Source of the DNA: CAZDBA01 sp965224765
Lineage (GTDB): Bacteria; Planctomycetota; Planctomycetia; Pirellulales; Pirellulaceae
Reading direction: 5' to 3'
DNA: 64,000 nt
Assembly (NCBI GenBank): GCA_965224765.1
Contig: CBDDAC010000029.1
Span: forward strand, 310,001 to 374,000
The notes under the pieces were generated by a model. It saw only the letters and a list, made by a program, of their open reading frames with translations, had not been told where the DNA came from and did not search any database. Each line of letters starts with the position of its first letter. The first letter of the stretch is position 1. This document shows, piece after piece, positions 17,413-25,894 of the stretch. Made by a program: the position numbers and the translations under genes.

Positions 17413-18615
17413 ATGCATTCGTTGAAAAACACCTTTGTCGCTGTTGTTTTGTTAGGCGTATCCTATTTTGTCTACAATGGAATTACCAACCCCGCGTCCG
17501 ATCCAGCCAATGAAGAGGCTGGAATGGGGCTGGAGCTTGAGATTCCTGACGGTGACTTGGTTGACGCAAATCCGATTAGCTCTGGAAGCAATACCCTCGC
17601 CACGGAAAACGCCCCATCGCAATTCAATGAATTCAAAGCTCCGCCGTTGCACCGACCAGAACAAAACCTTCCGGCACAACCGTCCCACTTGGACACGCCG
17701 CGCACCAACGATTATGCCGGTTCAACATCCAAGAATACAACTCCGCTCGCTGACAACAATAATCAATTCCAGCCCACCAACCAGTTGCCGCAACACCAAG
17801 TCAATCCCGAGTATCCGACTCAGACCCCCTTGAACGCCGTGACGCAGCGCGGTGATATGCATCAAGCAGCCCCCACTCCAAGCACGATGGAGAACCGTGG
17901 CGACTTTCGGCTCGCAGGTCACACATCGGGTGAATCGCCAAACGGCGAAATGTATGCCTCGACCGCGACCACAATCGATATGGCTTGGCCCAAAATTGAT
18001 CAACTCGTCCGCGAGCAAAACTTTCTCGACGCACTTCGAACACTATCACCGTACTATACAGCCAAAAATCTGCCCAATGACCAGCGCGCAAAAATGCTGG
18101 AATGGCTGGATGCACTGGCCGGCAAGGTCATCTATTCTTCTGAACACAATCTGTTCCCCAGCGCCTATGTCATTCAAGCCAATGACACCATGCAATCGAT
18201 TGCTCAACAATGGGGTGTTCCCGCTCAACTCGTCTACAATGTCAACCAAGCCAAAATTACAAATCCGTTGACATTAACTCCTGGCAATGAGTTGAAGATC
18301 ATTCGGGGCCCATTCAACGCAACATTGGATACAACCAACCAAACATTGACCCTGTTTCTCGACAACATGTACGCAGGTCGCTTCCAAGCCACGGCAATGA
18401 AACAACTTGGTCAAGGAACCTATCGGGTGACCTCCAAAATCGCCAACGGCGGACCGCTAGGATCGTTTCAGGTCGAATTGACTCATACAACGACCGGTTC
18501 CAAGTGCAGTCTTCACGCAGCCGAAAATGCCCAAGGAAGCGTTGGCCTCAGCTCGAACGACGCTGAGGACCTGTTTGGGATCTTATCCAACGGCTCTACC
18601 GTCACGATTCAATAG
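17413..18615 (+). CDS. LysM protein with degenerate L,D-transpeptidase-like domain
   Basis: A 400-residue envelope protein. The ATG at 17413 is preferred because it has a good Shine-Dalgarno (GGAGGA, 5 bases before) and begins an N-terminal membrane anchor (residues 5-22). After about 160 low-complexity residues rich in Asn, Pro and Gln comes a helical region (190-240). A LysM peptidoglycan-binding domain follows at about 252-297 (YVIQANDTMQSIAQQWGVP). Residues 300-400 follow the beta-strand pattern of YkuD L,D-transpeptidases (TLTLFLDNMYAGRF, GSFQVEL, DAEDLFGILSNGSTVTI). The catalytic Cys of the SxGC motif is replaced (GSVGLS at 375-380) and the HG pair is HA. It is probably a binding or scaffold protein rather than an enzyme. 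Confidence 0.82.
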   Translation: MHSLKNTFVAVVLLGVSYFVYNGITNPASDPANEEAGMGLELEIPDGDLVDANPISSGSNTLATENAPSQFNEFKAPPLHRPEQNLPAQPSHLDTPRTNDYAGSTSKNTTPLADNNNQFQPTNQLPQHQVNPEYPTQTPLNAVTQRGDMHQAAPTPSTMENRGDFRLAGHTSGESPNGEMYASTATTIDMAWPKIDQLVREQNFLDALRTLSPYYTAKNLPNDQRAKMLEWLDALAGKVIYSSEHNLFPSAYVIQANDTMQSIAQQWGVPAQLVYNVNQAKITNPLTLTPGNELKIIRGPFNATLDTTNQTLTLFLDNMYAGRFQATAMKQLGQGTYRVTSKIANGGPLGSFQVELTHTTTGSKCSLHAAENAQGSVGLSSNDAEDLFGILSNGSTVTIQ

Positions 18616-18857
18616 TGCTTGGGCCCTGCGGCATCTCGTATTCATTCGCCGGGAACAAACCGACTCCCGTCACTCCCTTGAGGCTCACGCCTCAGGCGGG
18701 TCTCTCAACACCCGATGGGCGATTCTGACGGAATGGTGATAGCGAATCCCCCGCGTTATCTGCTTTTTCTCAATTTCTCTGAAAGATCCAAACAAACGGG
18801 GCGTGTAGACTCATAGCAAGTAAAACTGCTTGCCATTTTTGCCCAATTGCAAGAAAT

Positions 18858-19475
18858 ATGAGTCAAAACCCTCCAACTCGTGCCAGCTTGATCCTGCGTT
18901 TAAAAGACACAGAAGACGCAGCGGCATGGCAGGACTTCACCGAGATTTATCAGCCATTGATTTACTCATTGGCACGTCGACGTGGTTTACAGGAGGCGGA
19001 CGCCTATGATCTCACCCAAGAAGTCCTTACTCGGGTCGCCCGGTCCATTGCCTCTTGGGATCCTGATCCTGAACGCGGAAGTTTTCGGGGTTGGTTAGCG
19101 ACCATCACTCGCAACATGGTCGTTCAGTTCTTCCGCAAAAAAAATCGGCTTCCTCAAACGGGTGATCGTACTGAAATCCGTGAGCTGTTGAACAACAGCC
19201 CCGGCAACTCGAACGAAACCAGTGACTTTGACCTTGAGCACGATCGGCAAATCTTCGCTTGGGCAGCCAAAAAGATACGCCCACAAGTAGAGCCTACCAC
19301 TTGGCAGGCATTCTGGTTGACTGCCGTCAAAAACCAGCCGATCCAGGAAACGGCCGATCAATTGGGGATAACTCGAGGCGCAATCTATGTTGCACGAAGC
19401 CGAGTCATAGATCGATTAAAGAAAGCCGTCCAGCAATCTGAATTTGACTCAATGATTGGAAAGGTATCGCGATGA
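18858..19475 (+). CDS. ECF-family RNA polymerase sigma factor
   Basis: A 205-residue sigma factor with region 2 (residues about 20-95, including YDLTQEVLTRVARSIASWDP and FRGWLATITRN) and region 4 with a helix-turn-helix near 160-195 (IQETADQLGITRGAIYVARSRV). It belongs to the planctomycete-type ECF factors that are encoded beside protein kinases. Its last four bases overlap the start of the kinase gene (ATGA), so translation is coupled. Partner control is probably by the zinc-finger-bearing kinase downstream; that is inference. Confidence 0.92.
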   Translation: MSQNPPTRASLILRLKDTEDAAAWQDFTEIYQPLIYSLARRRGLQEADAYDLTQEVLTRVARSIASWDPDPERGSFRGWLATITRNMVVQFFRKKNRLPQTGDRTEIRELLNNSPGNSNETSDFDLEHDRQIFAWAAKKIRPQVEPTTWQAFWLTAVKNQPIQETADQLGITRGAIYVARSRVIDRLKKAVQQSEFDSMIGKVSR

Positions 19476-21037
19476 ACCCAACCAACAACTGTCCGACCGA
19501 TCAACTGCTTCCGCTAATCCAAGACGAGCTTCCTGCCAGGACGACTCAACGGGTGCAGTCACATTTGGACACCTGCGAAGATTGCCAACGCAAAATTGAA
19601 TCGCTTGCCGCTGATGGAGATTGGTGGAGCCGGGCAATTCGAAACCTTGCCGAAACCACTCGCGTTCCAACACCAACCTGGCCAGGCCAAGACTCCGTCG
19701 TCATTCAAGTCACGTCAGACAAATCGGCAGTGGACTCCTCTCCCTCAGCAAGTTTTCTCTCAGCTCCAAGTCACCCGGAAATGTTGGGGCGCATCGACGA
19801 CTTTGAAGTGGAGCAAAAAATAGGGCAGGGCGGCATGGGAGTCGTCTTTCGTGGCTTTGATTCGTCATTGAACCGGCCCGTTGCGATCAAGGTTCTCGCG
19901 CCCCATCTGGCGTCAAGCGGCGTGGCCCGAAAACGATTTGCTCGCGAGGCCCAAGCGGCGGCAGCAGTGGTCCACCCGAATGTCGTTCCCATCTACAGTG
20001 TCAAGGATTCGCCCAAGCGGCCTTACATTGTGATGGCGCTTGTCGATGGCCGATCGCTTCAAGATCACGTTTCTGACAACGGCCCACTGGCAATCAAAGA
20101 TATTGTTCGCATCGCACGTCAAATTGCCGCTGGACTGGCAGAAGCTCACAAGCAGGGTTTGATTCATCGCGATATCAAACCAGCGAACATTCTTCTGGAA
20201 AAAGACGTCAGTCGCGTTTTGATCACTGATTTTGGTCTCGCTCGAGCGGCCGACGATGTGGCGATGACACAAACGGGCTGGCTTGCCGGCACCCCTCATT
20301 ACATGTCACCCGAACAGGCTCGTGGCAATGACATCGATCGTCGTAGTGACTTGTTCAGCCTTGGTAGCGTGATGTACTTTATGGCGACCGGACGGGAACC
20401 GTTTCGAGCAGAAAAACCTTTAGCGATTCTGCAAAAAATTGATCGAGACTCTCCTCTTCCGGCCCGTAACATCAATAGCGAGCTGCCAAAAACACTCGAT
20501 CGAATCATCAATCGGCTTCTTGAAAAAAGGCCTGATGATCGCTTTGAATCAGCAGAAAAACTCGAGCAGTTGCTGGCGAAATATCTGGCCCATTTGCAGC
20601 ACCCCCAATCCATCTCCAAACCCGTGGTTCGACAAATCAAATGGCCGCGCCTTCTTGCCCAAACATTTGGGATTGCAGTTCTATCAACGGCATTGATTTT
20701 TGCTGGCGTCCTGACTTGGTCGGCCTACTGGAAATCATCCAAAAATCCGACGACGCCCAACTCTCCTCCTCCGGCAATCGCTGCTGACGAAGACGCCGAT
20801 TTGCTTGAAGGTCTTCAAGCTTTCGAAGAGTGGGAATCTGACACCAACCAACTCAACCAGGAAATTTTCGAACTGCAGTCCAAGTTTCAGGAACAATGGA
20901 ATCCGGAGCAGGCTCTCGGAAACAGGGGAACCTGGTCGGATAGCGAATTGCAAAGTCTCGAATGGGAAATTAAACAACTCGAAGACGAATTTTCCCAATC
21001 AACAAATCAATCAATCATTGAAAGGATCGAAAAATGA
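19472..21037 (+). CDS. Ser/Thr protein kinase with N-terminal anti-sigma-like zinc finger
   Basis: A 521-residue protein. Residues 8-60 resemble a zinc-binding anti-sigma domain (H31, C35, C38 in SHLDTCEDCQ). A Hanks-type kinase domain follows at about 110-375, with glycine loop IGQGGMGVVF, lysine K140, HRDIKPAN (D234), DFG (D253) and GTPHYMSPEQ. A membrane helix lies near 391-415, then an external helical tail rich in Glu and Gln. The catalytic residues are complete. The overlap with the sigma gene suggests that the finger sequesters the sigma factor at the membrane and that kinase signalling frees it. The next gene also overlaps by four bases. Confidence 0.92.
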   Translation: MNPTNNCPTDQLLPLIQDELPARTTQRVQSHLDTCEDCQRKIESLAADGDWWSRAIRNLAETTRVPTPTWPGQDSVVIQVTSDKSAVDSSPSASFLSAPSHPEMLGRIDDFEVEQKIGQGGMGVVFRGFDSSLNRPVAIKVLAPHLASSGVARKRFAREAQAAAAVVHPNVVPIYSVKDSPKRPYIVMALVDGRSLQDHVSDNGPLAIKDIVRIARQIAAGLAEAHKQGLIHRDIKPANILLEKDVSRVLITDFGLARAADDVAMTQTGWLAGTPHYMSPEQARGNDIDRRSDLFSLGSVMYFMATGREPFRAEKPLAILQKIDRDSPLPARNINSELPKTLDRIINRLLEKRPDDRFESAEKLEQLLAKYLAHLQHPQSISKPVVRQIKWPRLLAQTFGIAVLSTALIFAGVLTWSAYWKSSKNPTTPNSPPPAIAADEDADLLEGLQAFEEWESDTNQLNQEIFELQSKFQEQWNPEQALGNRGTWSDSELQSLEWEIKQLEDEFSQSTNQSIIERIEK

Positions 21038-21759
21038 ACAACCTAATTGTTATCGCCTGTCTCGCCTTGATGAGCTTCGGTGTGGAACCAGTCCAAGGAC
21101 TCCAACGAAATGCTCCTGAAGCTGGCATTCCGGCTCCGAGAGCTAGAAATGCTCCTGAAGCTGGCATTCCGGCCCCGAGAGCTAACCGAACCGTCCGCAA
21201 CTTTGGCCGTCAATTACCTGATCAACCAGGGCTTGCAATTCCCTCTTTGGACCCGATAGCGGGACCGCGAAGAGGGAATGATCTCCAGCAGGCAATCCAC
21301 GAATTGAAAACTGCTGATTCCGATGAAGACAAATCTGCAGCCAAGAAGACGATCAAAACCGAATTGGAAAAACAGTACGATGCGTTCCTAGAAAACGATC
21401 AGAAAAAAGTAGATCAACTGTTTGACCGCCTCAAAAAGCTGGAAGAACAACTTGAGCGACGACGTGAGGCCAAAAACCGGTTAGTTGACCTAAAACTTGA
21501 GATGCTGATCAGCCAAGCGGAAGGACTTGGGTGGCCAACAGACAACGGTTGGAACCGTGGACCAGGATCTCGGAGTTTTGGCCCCGCATTTCCTGGCGCC
21601 CCAAGCCCCAATTTCAACCCAAACTCCAATCTTGAACCGGTGCCGAATCGACCCAACACGCCTTTTAGAAACTTACCCGGACCGGCTCCTATTCAAAACG
21701 ATTTCAACAACCTGGAGCCTGCCGTTGCTCCCCTTGGGCCCCGACGTTCATCGATGTAG
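21034..21759 (+). CDS. Secreted coiled-coil protein of the sigma/kinase operon
   Basis: I do not recognise this 241-residue protein. It has a signal peptide (residues 1-22, ending PVQG), then a 13-residue tandem duplication (RNAPEAGIPAPRA twice). A charged helical region at about 75-165 looks like a coiled coil, and the C-terminal part is rich in Pro, Asn and Gly. It is preceded by AAAGG and overlaps the kinase stop (ATGA), so it is the third gene of a translationally coupled operon. It might be a periplasmic partner of the kinase's outer helical tail, which is also predicted helical. Confidence 0.82.
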   Translation: MNNLIVIACLALMSFGVEPVQGLQRNAPEAGIPAPRARNAPEAGIPAPRANRTVRNFGRQLPDQPGLAIPSLDPIAGPRRGNDLQQAIHELKTADSDEDKSAAKKTIKTELEKQYDAFLENDQKKVDQLFDRLKKLEEQLERRREAKNRLVDLKLEMLISQAEGLGWPTDNGWNRGPGSRSFGPAFPGAPSPNFNPNSNLEPVPNRPNTPFRNLPGPAPIQNDFNNLEPAVAPLGPRRSSM

Positions 21760-21793
21760 TGCAATTTGCATTTTTCATAACTCAATACGCTAG

Positions 21794-21820
21794 GCCGACG
21801 TCCAACACGTCGGCTTTTTT
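21794..21820 (+). terminator. Rho-independent terminator
   Basis: GCCGACG, a 7-base loop, CGTCGGC, then six T. It ends the sigma/kinase/secreted-protein operon 35 bases after the last stop codon. Confidence 0.9.
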
Positions 21821-21973
21821 GCTGCGCTCCATCGGCAATACAGAGTGCCCGCGGCATCACGATCGAACACAAAGTTAACTGACCCACAAAAATCCATTCC
21901 TGGCCGATGAATGGGGCGACGAGCTCGTGTAGACTGTTGGTGATAAACCAACGAATCAAACAAGGAATATGAC

Positions 21974-23857
21974 GTGGCCGCTTTGCATCCAATTCGCGCA
22001 TTGTCGATTGTTCTCCTCGGCCTCCTTTTGGCCTGCGAGTCATTCGGACAACAGGATTCTCGCCGCGATCACATCGTTGCGAATTACTCAAAAACCGAGG
22101 TCAAAATTGCGGCGCGCGACGGCAACTTGCTCCATACCGTTGTCTACGCACCAAAAGATCAATCCAAGCAGTACCCGATCATCATGACTCGGTCACCGTA
22201 CAGCTGCCGACCCTACGGCGCACAAATCCCTGGTCGCATTGGCCCATCAGAAATCATGGAACGTGAAGGCTACATCTTTGTCAAACAGGATGTACGTGGG
22301 CGGTGGAACAGCGAAGGTGAATACGACAATATGCGGCCCAATATCGAAGGCGATGAAAAAGCGATTGACGAGAGCTCCGATACCTATGACACCATTGACT
22401 GGTTAATCAAAAACGTGCCAAACAATAACGGCAACGTTGGTATGTGGGGAATTTCTTATCCAGGTTTTTACACCGCAGCTGCATTGCCTGAACATCATCC
22501 CGCGTTGGTTGCCGCCTCTCCACAAGCTCCCATTGGTGACTTTTTCTTTGATGACTTTCATCACAATGGTGCCTACCTACTGAGCTACTTTTCGGCAACT
22601 GCGGTATTTGGGTACCAACACGAAGGCCCAACTACTCAATCGTGGTACAAGATGATGCAGCCCGGTTCTCAGGACGCGTGGCAGTTTTATACGATGCTGG
22701 GCCCTCTCAGCAATGCAAGTCAATACTATGGTGAGGACAATTTTTTCTGGCAACAGTTGGTGGAGCATCCCAACTACGACGAGTTTTGGCAAAAACGCAG
22801 CATCGTTCCTCACCTGAAAAATATCAAAACCAACGTTATGACCGTCGGTGGTTGGTTTGATGCAGAAGATCTCTACGGCCCACTTAACATCTATCGATCC
22901 ATTGAGAAAAACAGTCCAGACACTTTCAACAGCCTGGTAATGGGGCCCTGGAGCCATGGCGATTGGTCGCGGCCGATGGAAACCGCAGTCGTTGGAAAAC
23001 TCGGTTTTGGCGAAAACGTATCAACCTATTATCAGAAAAATGTTGAAGCACCATTCTTTCGCCACTTCCTCAAAGGTGAAGGGGAAAAGCCAACATTCGA
23101 AGCGCTTGTTTATGATACGGGACATCGTAAATGGGATTCGTTTGATGCTTGGCCGCCTGCCAAAGCGGAGACGCAAAAGCTCTATCTTCGCGCCGAAAAA
23201 AAGCTGTCTTTCGACCCGCCCGCAGAAGGCGAAAAGGCTTCAAGTGAATTTGTCAGCGACCCGAACGATCCAGTTCCCTACCGCGATCGGCAAGACATCT
23301 CAATGCGATTCACGCCTCGACCCTATATGTCCGATGACCAACGGTTTGCCACATTTCGCGATGATGTCCTCGTTTTCGAAACCGAAGTACTTACGGAAGA
23401 TTTGACGGTCGCGGGTGACATTATCGCCAAGCTGAAAGTTTCCACCGACCAGTCGGCGGCGGACTGGATCGTCAAAGTTATCGATGTCTTTCCAGCCGAT
23501 CAACCCTGGATCAACGGCACCCAACAAGACGTCAACCTTGGCGGCTACCAACAAATGGTGCGAAGTGAAGTCATGCGAGGGCGGTTCCGCAATAGCTTTG
23601 AAAAACCTGAACCCTTTGTTCCAAATGAAGTGACCGAAGTTCGTATTCCTGTTCAGGACATCTATCATACATTTAAACCGGGACACAAACTGATGATTCA
23701 AATTCAAAGCAGCTGGTTCCCTTTGATTGACCGCAATCCTCAGAAATACGTGGACAATATTTTCCAGGCCAAAGCCGATGATTTTGTTCGTGCTAAACAC
23801 AACGTGTTTCACGATCCCAACCATGCCACTCATATCGAAATCAAGGTTTTGAAGTAA
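21974..23857 (+). CDS. CocE/NonD-family secreted hydrolase (X-Pro dipeptidyl-peptidase-like)
   Basis: A 627-residue exported alpha/beta hydrolase. The GTG at 21974 has AAGGA seven bases upstream and begins a signal sequence with a lipobox-like LLAC at 18-21. The nucleophile is S161 in GISYPG, the acid is likely the Asp in GGWFDAED near 295, and the histidine is in GPWSHGDW near 328. The C-terminal 220 residues form the jelly-roll domain typical of cocaine esterase and X-Pro dipeptidyl peptidases (segments LTVAGDIIAKLKVSTDQS and DIYHTFKPGHKLMIQI). The substrate could be N-terminal X-Pro peptides, acyl esters or beta-lactam acids. The sequence does not decide. Confidence 0.9.
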   Translation: MAALHPIRALSIVLLGLLLACESFGQQDSRRDHIVANYSKTEVKIAARDGNLLHTVVYAPKDQSKQYPIIMTRSPYSCRPYGAQIPGRIGPSEIMEREGYIFVKQDVRGRWNSEGEYDNMRPNIEGDEKAIDESSDTYDTIDWLIKNVPNNNGNVGMWGISYPGFYTAAALPEHHPALVAASPQAPIGDFFFDDFHHNGAYLLSYFSATAVFGYQHEGPTTQSWYKMMQPGSQDAWQFYTMLGPLSNASQYYGEDNFFWQQLVEHPNYDEFWQKRSIVPHLKNIKTNVMTVGGWFDAEDLYGPLNIYRSIEKNSPDTFNSLVMGPWSHGDWSRPMETAVVGKLGFGENVSTYYQKNVEAPFFRHFLKGEGEKPTFEALVYDTGHRKWDSFDAWPPAKAETQKLYLRAEKKLSFDPPAEGEKASSEFVSDPNDPVPYRDRQDISMRFTPRPYMSDDQRFATFRDDVLVFETEVLTEDLTVAGDIIAKLKVSTDQSAADWIVKVIDVFPADQPWINGTQQDVNLGGYQQMVRSEVMRGRFRNSFEKPEPFVPNEVTEVRIPVQDIYHTFKPGHKLMIQIQSSWFPLIDRNPQKYVDNIFQAKADDFVRAKHNVFHDPNHATHIEIKVLK

Positions 23858-23919
23858 CGTCGCTGGTGCAGGGCACTCCGTAATATTTTTATCGCGCACG
23901 ATGACACGCATAGGATTTT

Positions 23920-23980
23920 GGAAACCCGACGCGTCAGCGAGGACGTGCCGGGTTCGTCCTCGCTCACGCGTCGGGTTTCC
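23920..23980. repeat. 61-base palindromic repeat R2, copy 1
   Basis: An almost perfect inverted repeat: arms of 26 bases starting GGAAACCCGACGCGT, with one unpaired position and a 9-base centre. Copy 2 at 24170-24230 is identical, and 18 bases upstream of the palindrome are also shared (ACACGCATAGGATTTT). A third copy at 40860 is split by an insertion sequence. Confidence 0.9.
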
Positions 23981-24169
23981 AAAAAGTCTGGCTTCTATCC
24001 ATTCAGGTACGAATAAAAAATCACGACGTGGTAGATAACTGGATTGATCTGGTTCGTCAAATCGGTACACGGTACCGCTCTGCGGCAAGTGTTTGTGATG
24101 AGGTGTGGATGGTAACTCAAGGAGGCGGTGAGTTTTTCATCGCGTACGAATGAACACGCATAGGATTTT

Positions 24170-24230
24170 GGAAACCCGACGCGTCAGCGAGGACGTGCCG
24201 GGTTCGTCCTCGCTCACGCGTCGGGTTTCC
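24170..24230. repeat. 61-base palindromic repeat R2, copy 2
   Basis: Same sequence and orientation as the copy at 23920-23980, including the upstream shared stretch. The two copies are 250 bases apart. Folded as RNA, each would make a very stable hairpin, and there is no T-run after it. Confidence 0.9.
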
Positions 24231-24369
24231 ATGGCCACCGTAAGAACGTGATTTCTCTCTACGCACTTGCCGCAGAGCGACCCTTGCTCATCACATTGGG
24301 TTTCAACCTAAGGGTTCCCCCCCCAGCCCCAGAAATCATTGAGTCGGGGAAGCGACGGCATCTGCCGAG

Positions 24370-25845
24370 TCAATCGGCAATGACTTCTGCCCAGACCTGC
24401 TGATGAGTTTTACCATCGGGACGACCATCAGCACCAAATTCGTCAAAGTTCATCAAGAGCGAACCGGAAGCAACCTGTCGATCTAAGTTCTGTCGACCAT
24501 CCCATTTTTCAATCTGAAAGTTCAATAAACGTTTGCGAAGTCGTTGGTAGACTACCGGTGCATCGCCAGTCGCCATGTCGGGTCGAATTAAATTAAAATG
24601 GTATCTTCGCCAGAACTGTGATTTCATATAGCGATAGACTGACTGAGGCTTTTCCCCGGTAAAAGCATCTTTGCCCTGCTCAAAAAGCTCGATGACTTCA
24701 CCGCTTTTCAATGTCGAAATGTACTGGGGCCAAGGGCTTGAAGTTGGCGGATTCGCAAACATCTTGAACTCTTGTTGAATCATCAACGAGGTCGCGAGCG
24801 AATTAAGCCGATCCGGCAACGCCCGACCCAATCGCGTTTTGTCCAGGTTCAACAAGAGGACAAAAACCAGAGCAATGCCGCACACGATCTGGGGAATTCG
24901 ATGTTGATGACAACTCCGCTTGCGAGACTTCTTCATTGGATTGTGATGCCCCAGCCACCGATTCCATACGTTGCCAGGAACAAACACCAGCCAAGTCGCG
25001 ATGGCAATCATCGAGAAAATGCCGATCGACATAGTCACCCAAATCACGAGATGCATAAGGCACATCAGGGCCATCATCATACCTCGCCAATATTGATTAA
25101 CCCTTGGCAGGAACAACAAAATCGGTCCAACGATTTCTATGAACAAAATCCCAATAGACATCCAATTCAAAACCTGCGTTTGATTTGCCAACCAGTTCCC
25201 GCTGCCATTGACATACATCTCTAGATTCAAACTTTGCACCAGAGCCGTTCCAGACCAAGTTCCGTCCAGCTTGGCGATACCCGAGAAAAAATAGATATAT
25301 GCCAACTGCAACATAATTGCTGCAGTCGCAAACGAAGCGACTGGGACCGAGTGCAGTCGAGTTCTCCTAGAGATTTGGCTATCCACCGACCACATCTTGC
25401 CCCAAGGCAGAAACAGCCCCCAGAACAAAACCATTCGCAAAAGAATATCGCCCGCCGTCAGGACCAATGGATTACGAACTTGAAACGACCAAACCATCAC
25501 CAAACAAAACGCCGTCGCTAATGTCGTCTGGAAACCTAACAACAGAGCCAAGGATGCCAAACCGGCTAGGCCAATGCACAGCCAAAACCAATTGACCGAA
25601 TCAGAAAGCCAAAGCACCGACCAATATCCGTCGCCGCTCTCATGTATCACTTCCTGATTCAAGCCCAACGGCAATACACCGGACTCCGAATAGAAAGCAG
25701 GCAACGAACTTGCGATCAAAAACAAGTTGTAAATAACGATCAATGCGATACATATCCGCAGCACGGCAAGTGATCGCGTGTCAATTGCGAACACTTCGCG
25801 CAGGTAGCTGTAGTCAGCACCAGTTTTTCTAGTTTTGGTAATCAT
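24370..25845 (-). CDS. HTTM-domain membrane protein
   Basis: A 491-residue protein with about eight membrane helices in its first 310 residues, followed by a soluble domain of about 160 residues. The arrangement LAVLRICIALIVIYNLF and the GLFLPWG / IYFFSGIAKLDGTWSGTALVQSLNLEMY segments match the HTTM (horizontally transferred transmembrane) domain, related to vitamin K-dependent gamma-carboxylase. In bacteria the function is generally unknown. The gene is downstream of the GH57 gene with 49 bases between and may be in the same transcript. Confidence 0.87.
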   Translation of the reverse strand: MITKTRKTGADYSYLREVFAIDTRSLAVLRICIALIVIYNLFLIASSLPAFYSESGVLPLGLNQEVIHESGDGYWSVLWLSDSVNWFWLCIGLAGLASLALLLGFQTTLATAFCLVMVWSFQVRNPLVLTAGDILLRMVLFWGLFLPWGKMWSVDSQISRRTRLHSVPVASFATAAIMLQLAYIYFFSGIAKLDGTWSGTALVQSLNLEMYVNGSGNWLANQTQVLNWMSIGILFIEIVGPILLFLPRVNQYWRGMMMALMCLMHLVIWVTMSIGIFSMIAIATWLVFVPGNVWNRWLGHHNPMKKSRKRSCHQHRIPQIVCGIALVFVLLLNLDKTRLGRALPDRLNSLATSLMIQQEFKMFANPPTSSPWPQYISTLKSGEVIELFEQGKDAFTGEKPQSVYRYMKSQFWRRYHFNLIRPDMATGDAPVVYQRLRKRLLNFQIEKWDGRQNLDRQVASGSLLMNFDEFGADGRPDGKTHQQVWAEVIAD

Positions 25846-25894
25846 CGTCGAAATTAGGTAGCTTGCTGCCAGAAGCTCAAACGAGGCGGGAAGA

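Larger units (their letters stand above)
23858..24369. other. Repeat-filled intergenic region
   Basis: This 512-base gap lies between convergent genes. It contains two copies of the 61-base palindrome R2 and two pieces of the GCCGCAGAGCGGC-type element R4 in opposite orientation (24075-24089 and 24266-24279). I see no coding frame. It behaves as a collecting site for dispersed repeats. Confidence 0.7.

Noticed and set aside
23895..24305. CRISPR-like repeat array formed by the two R2 copies
   Set aside because: Only two units 250 bases apart, with a third far away; no regular spacers and no cas genes.
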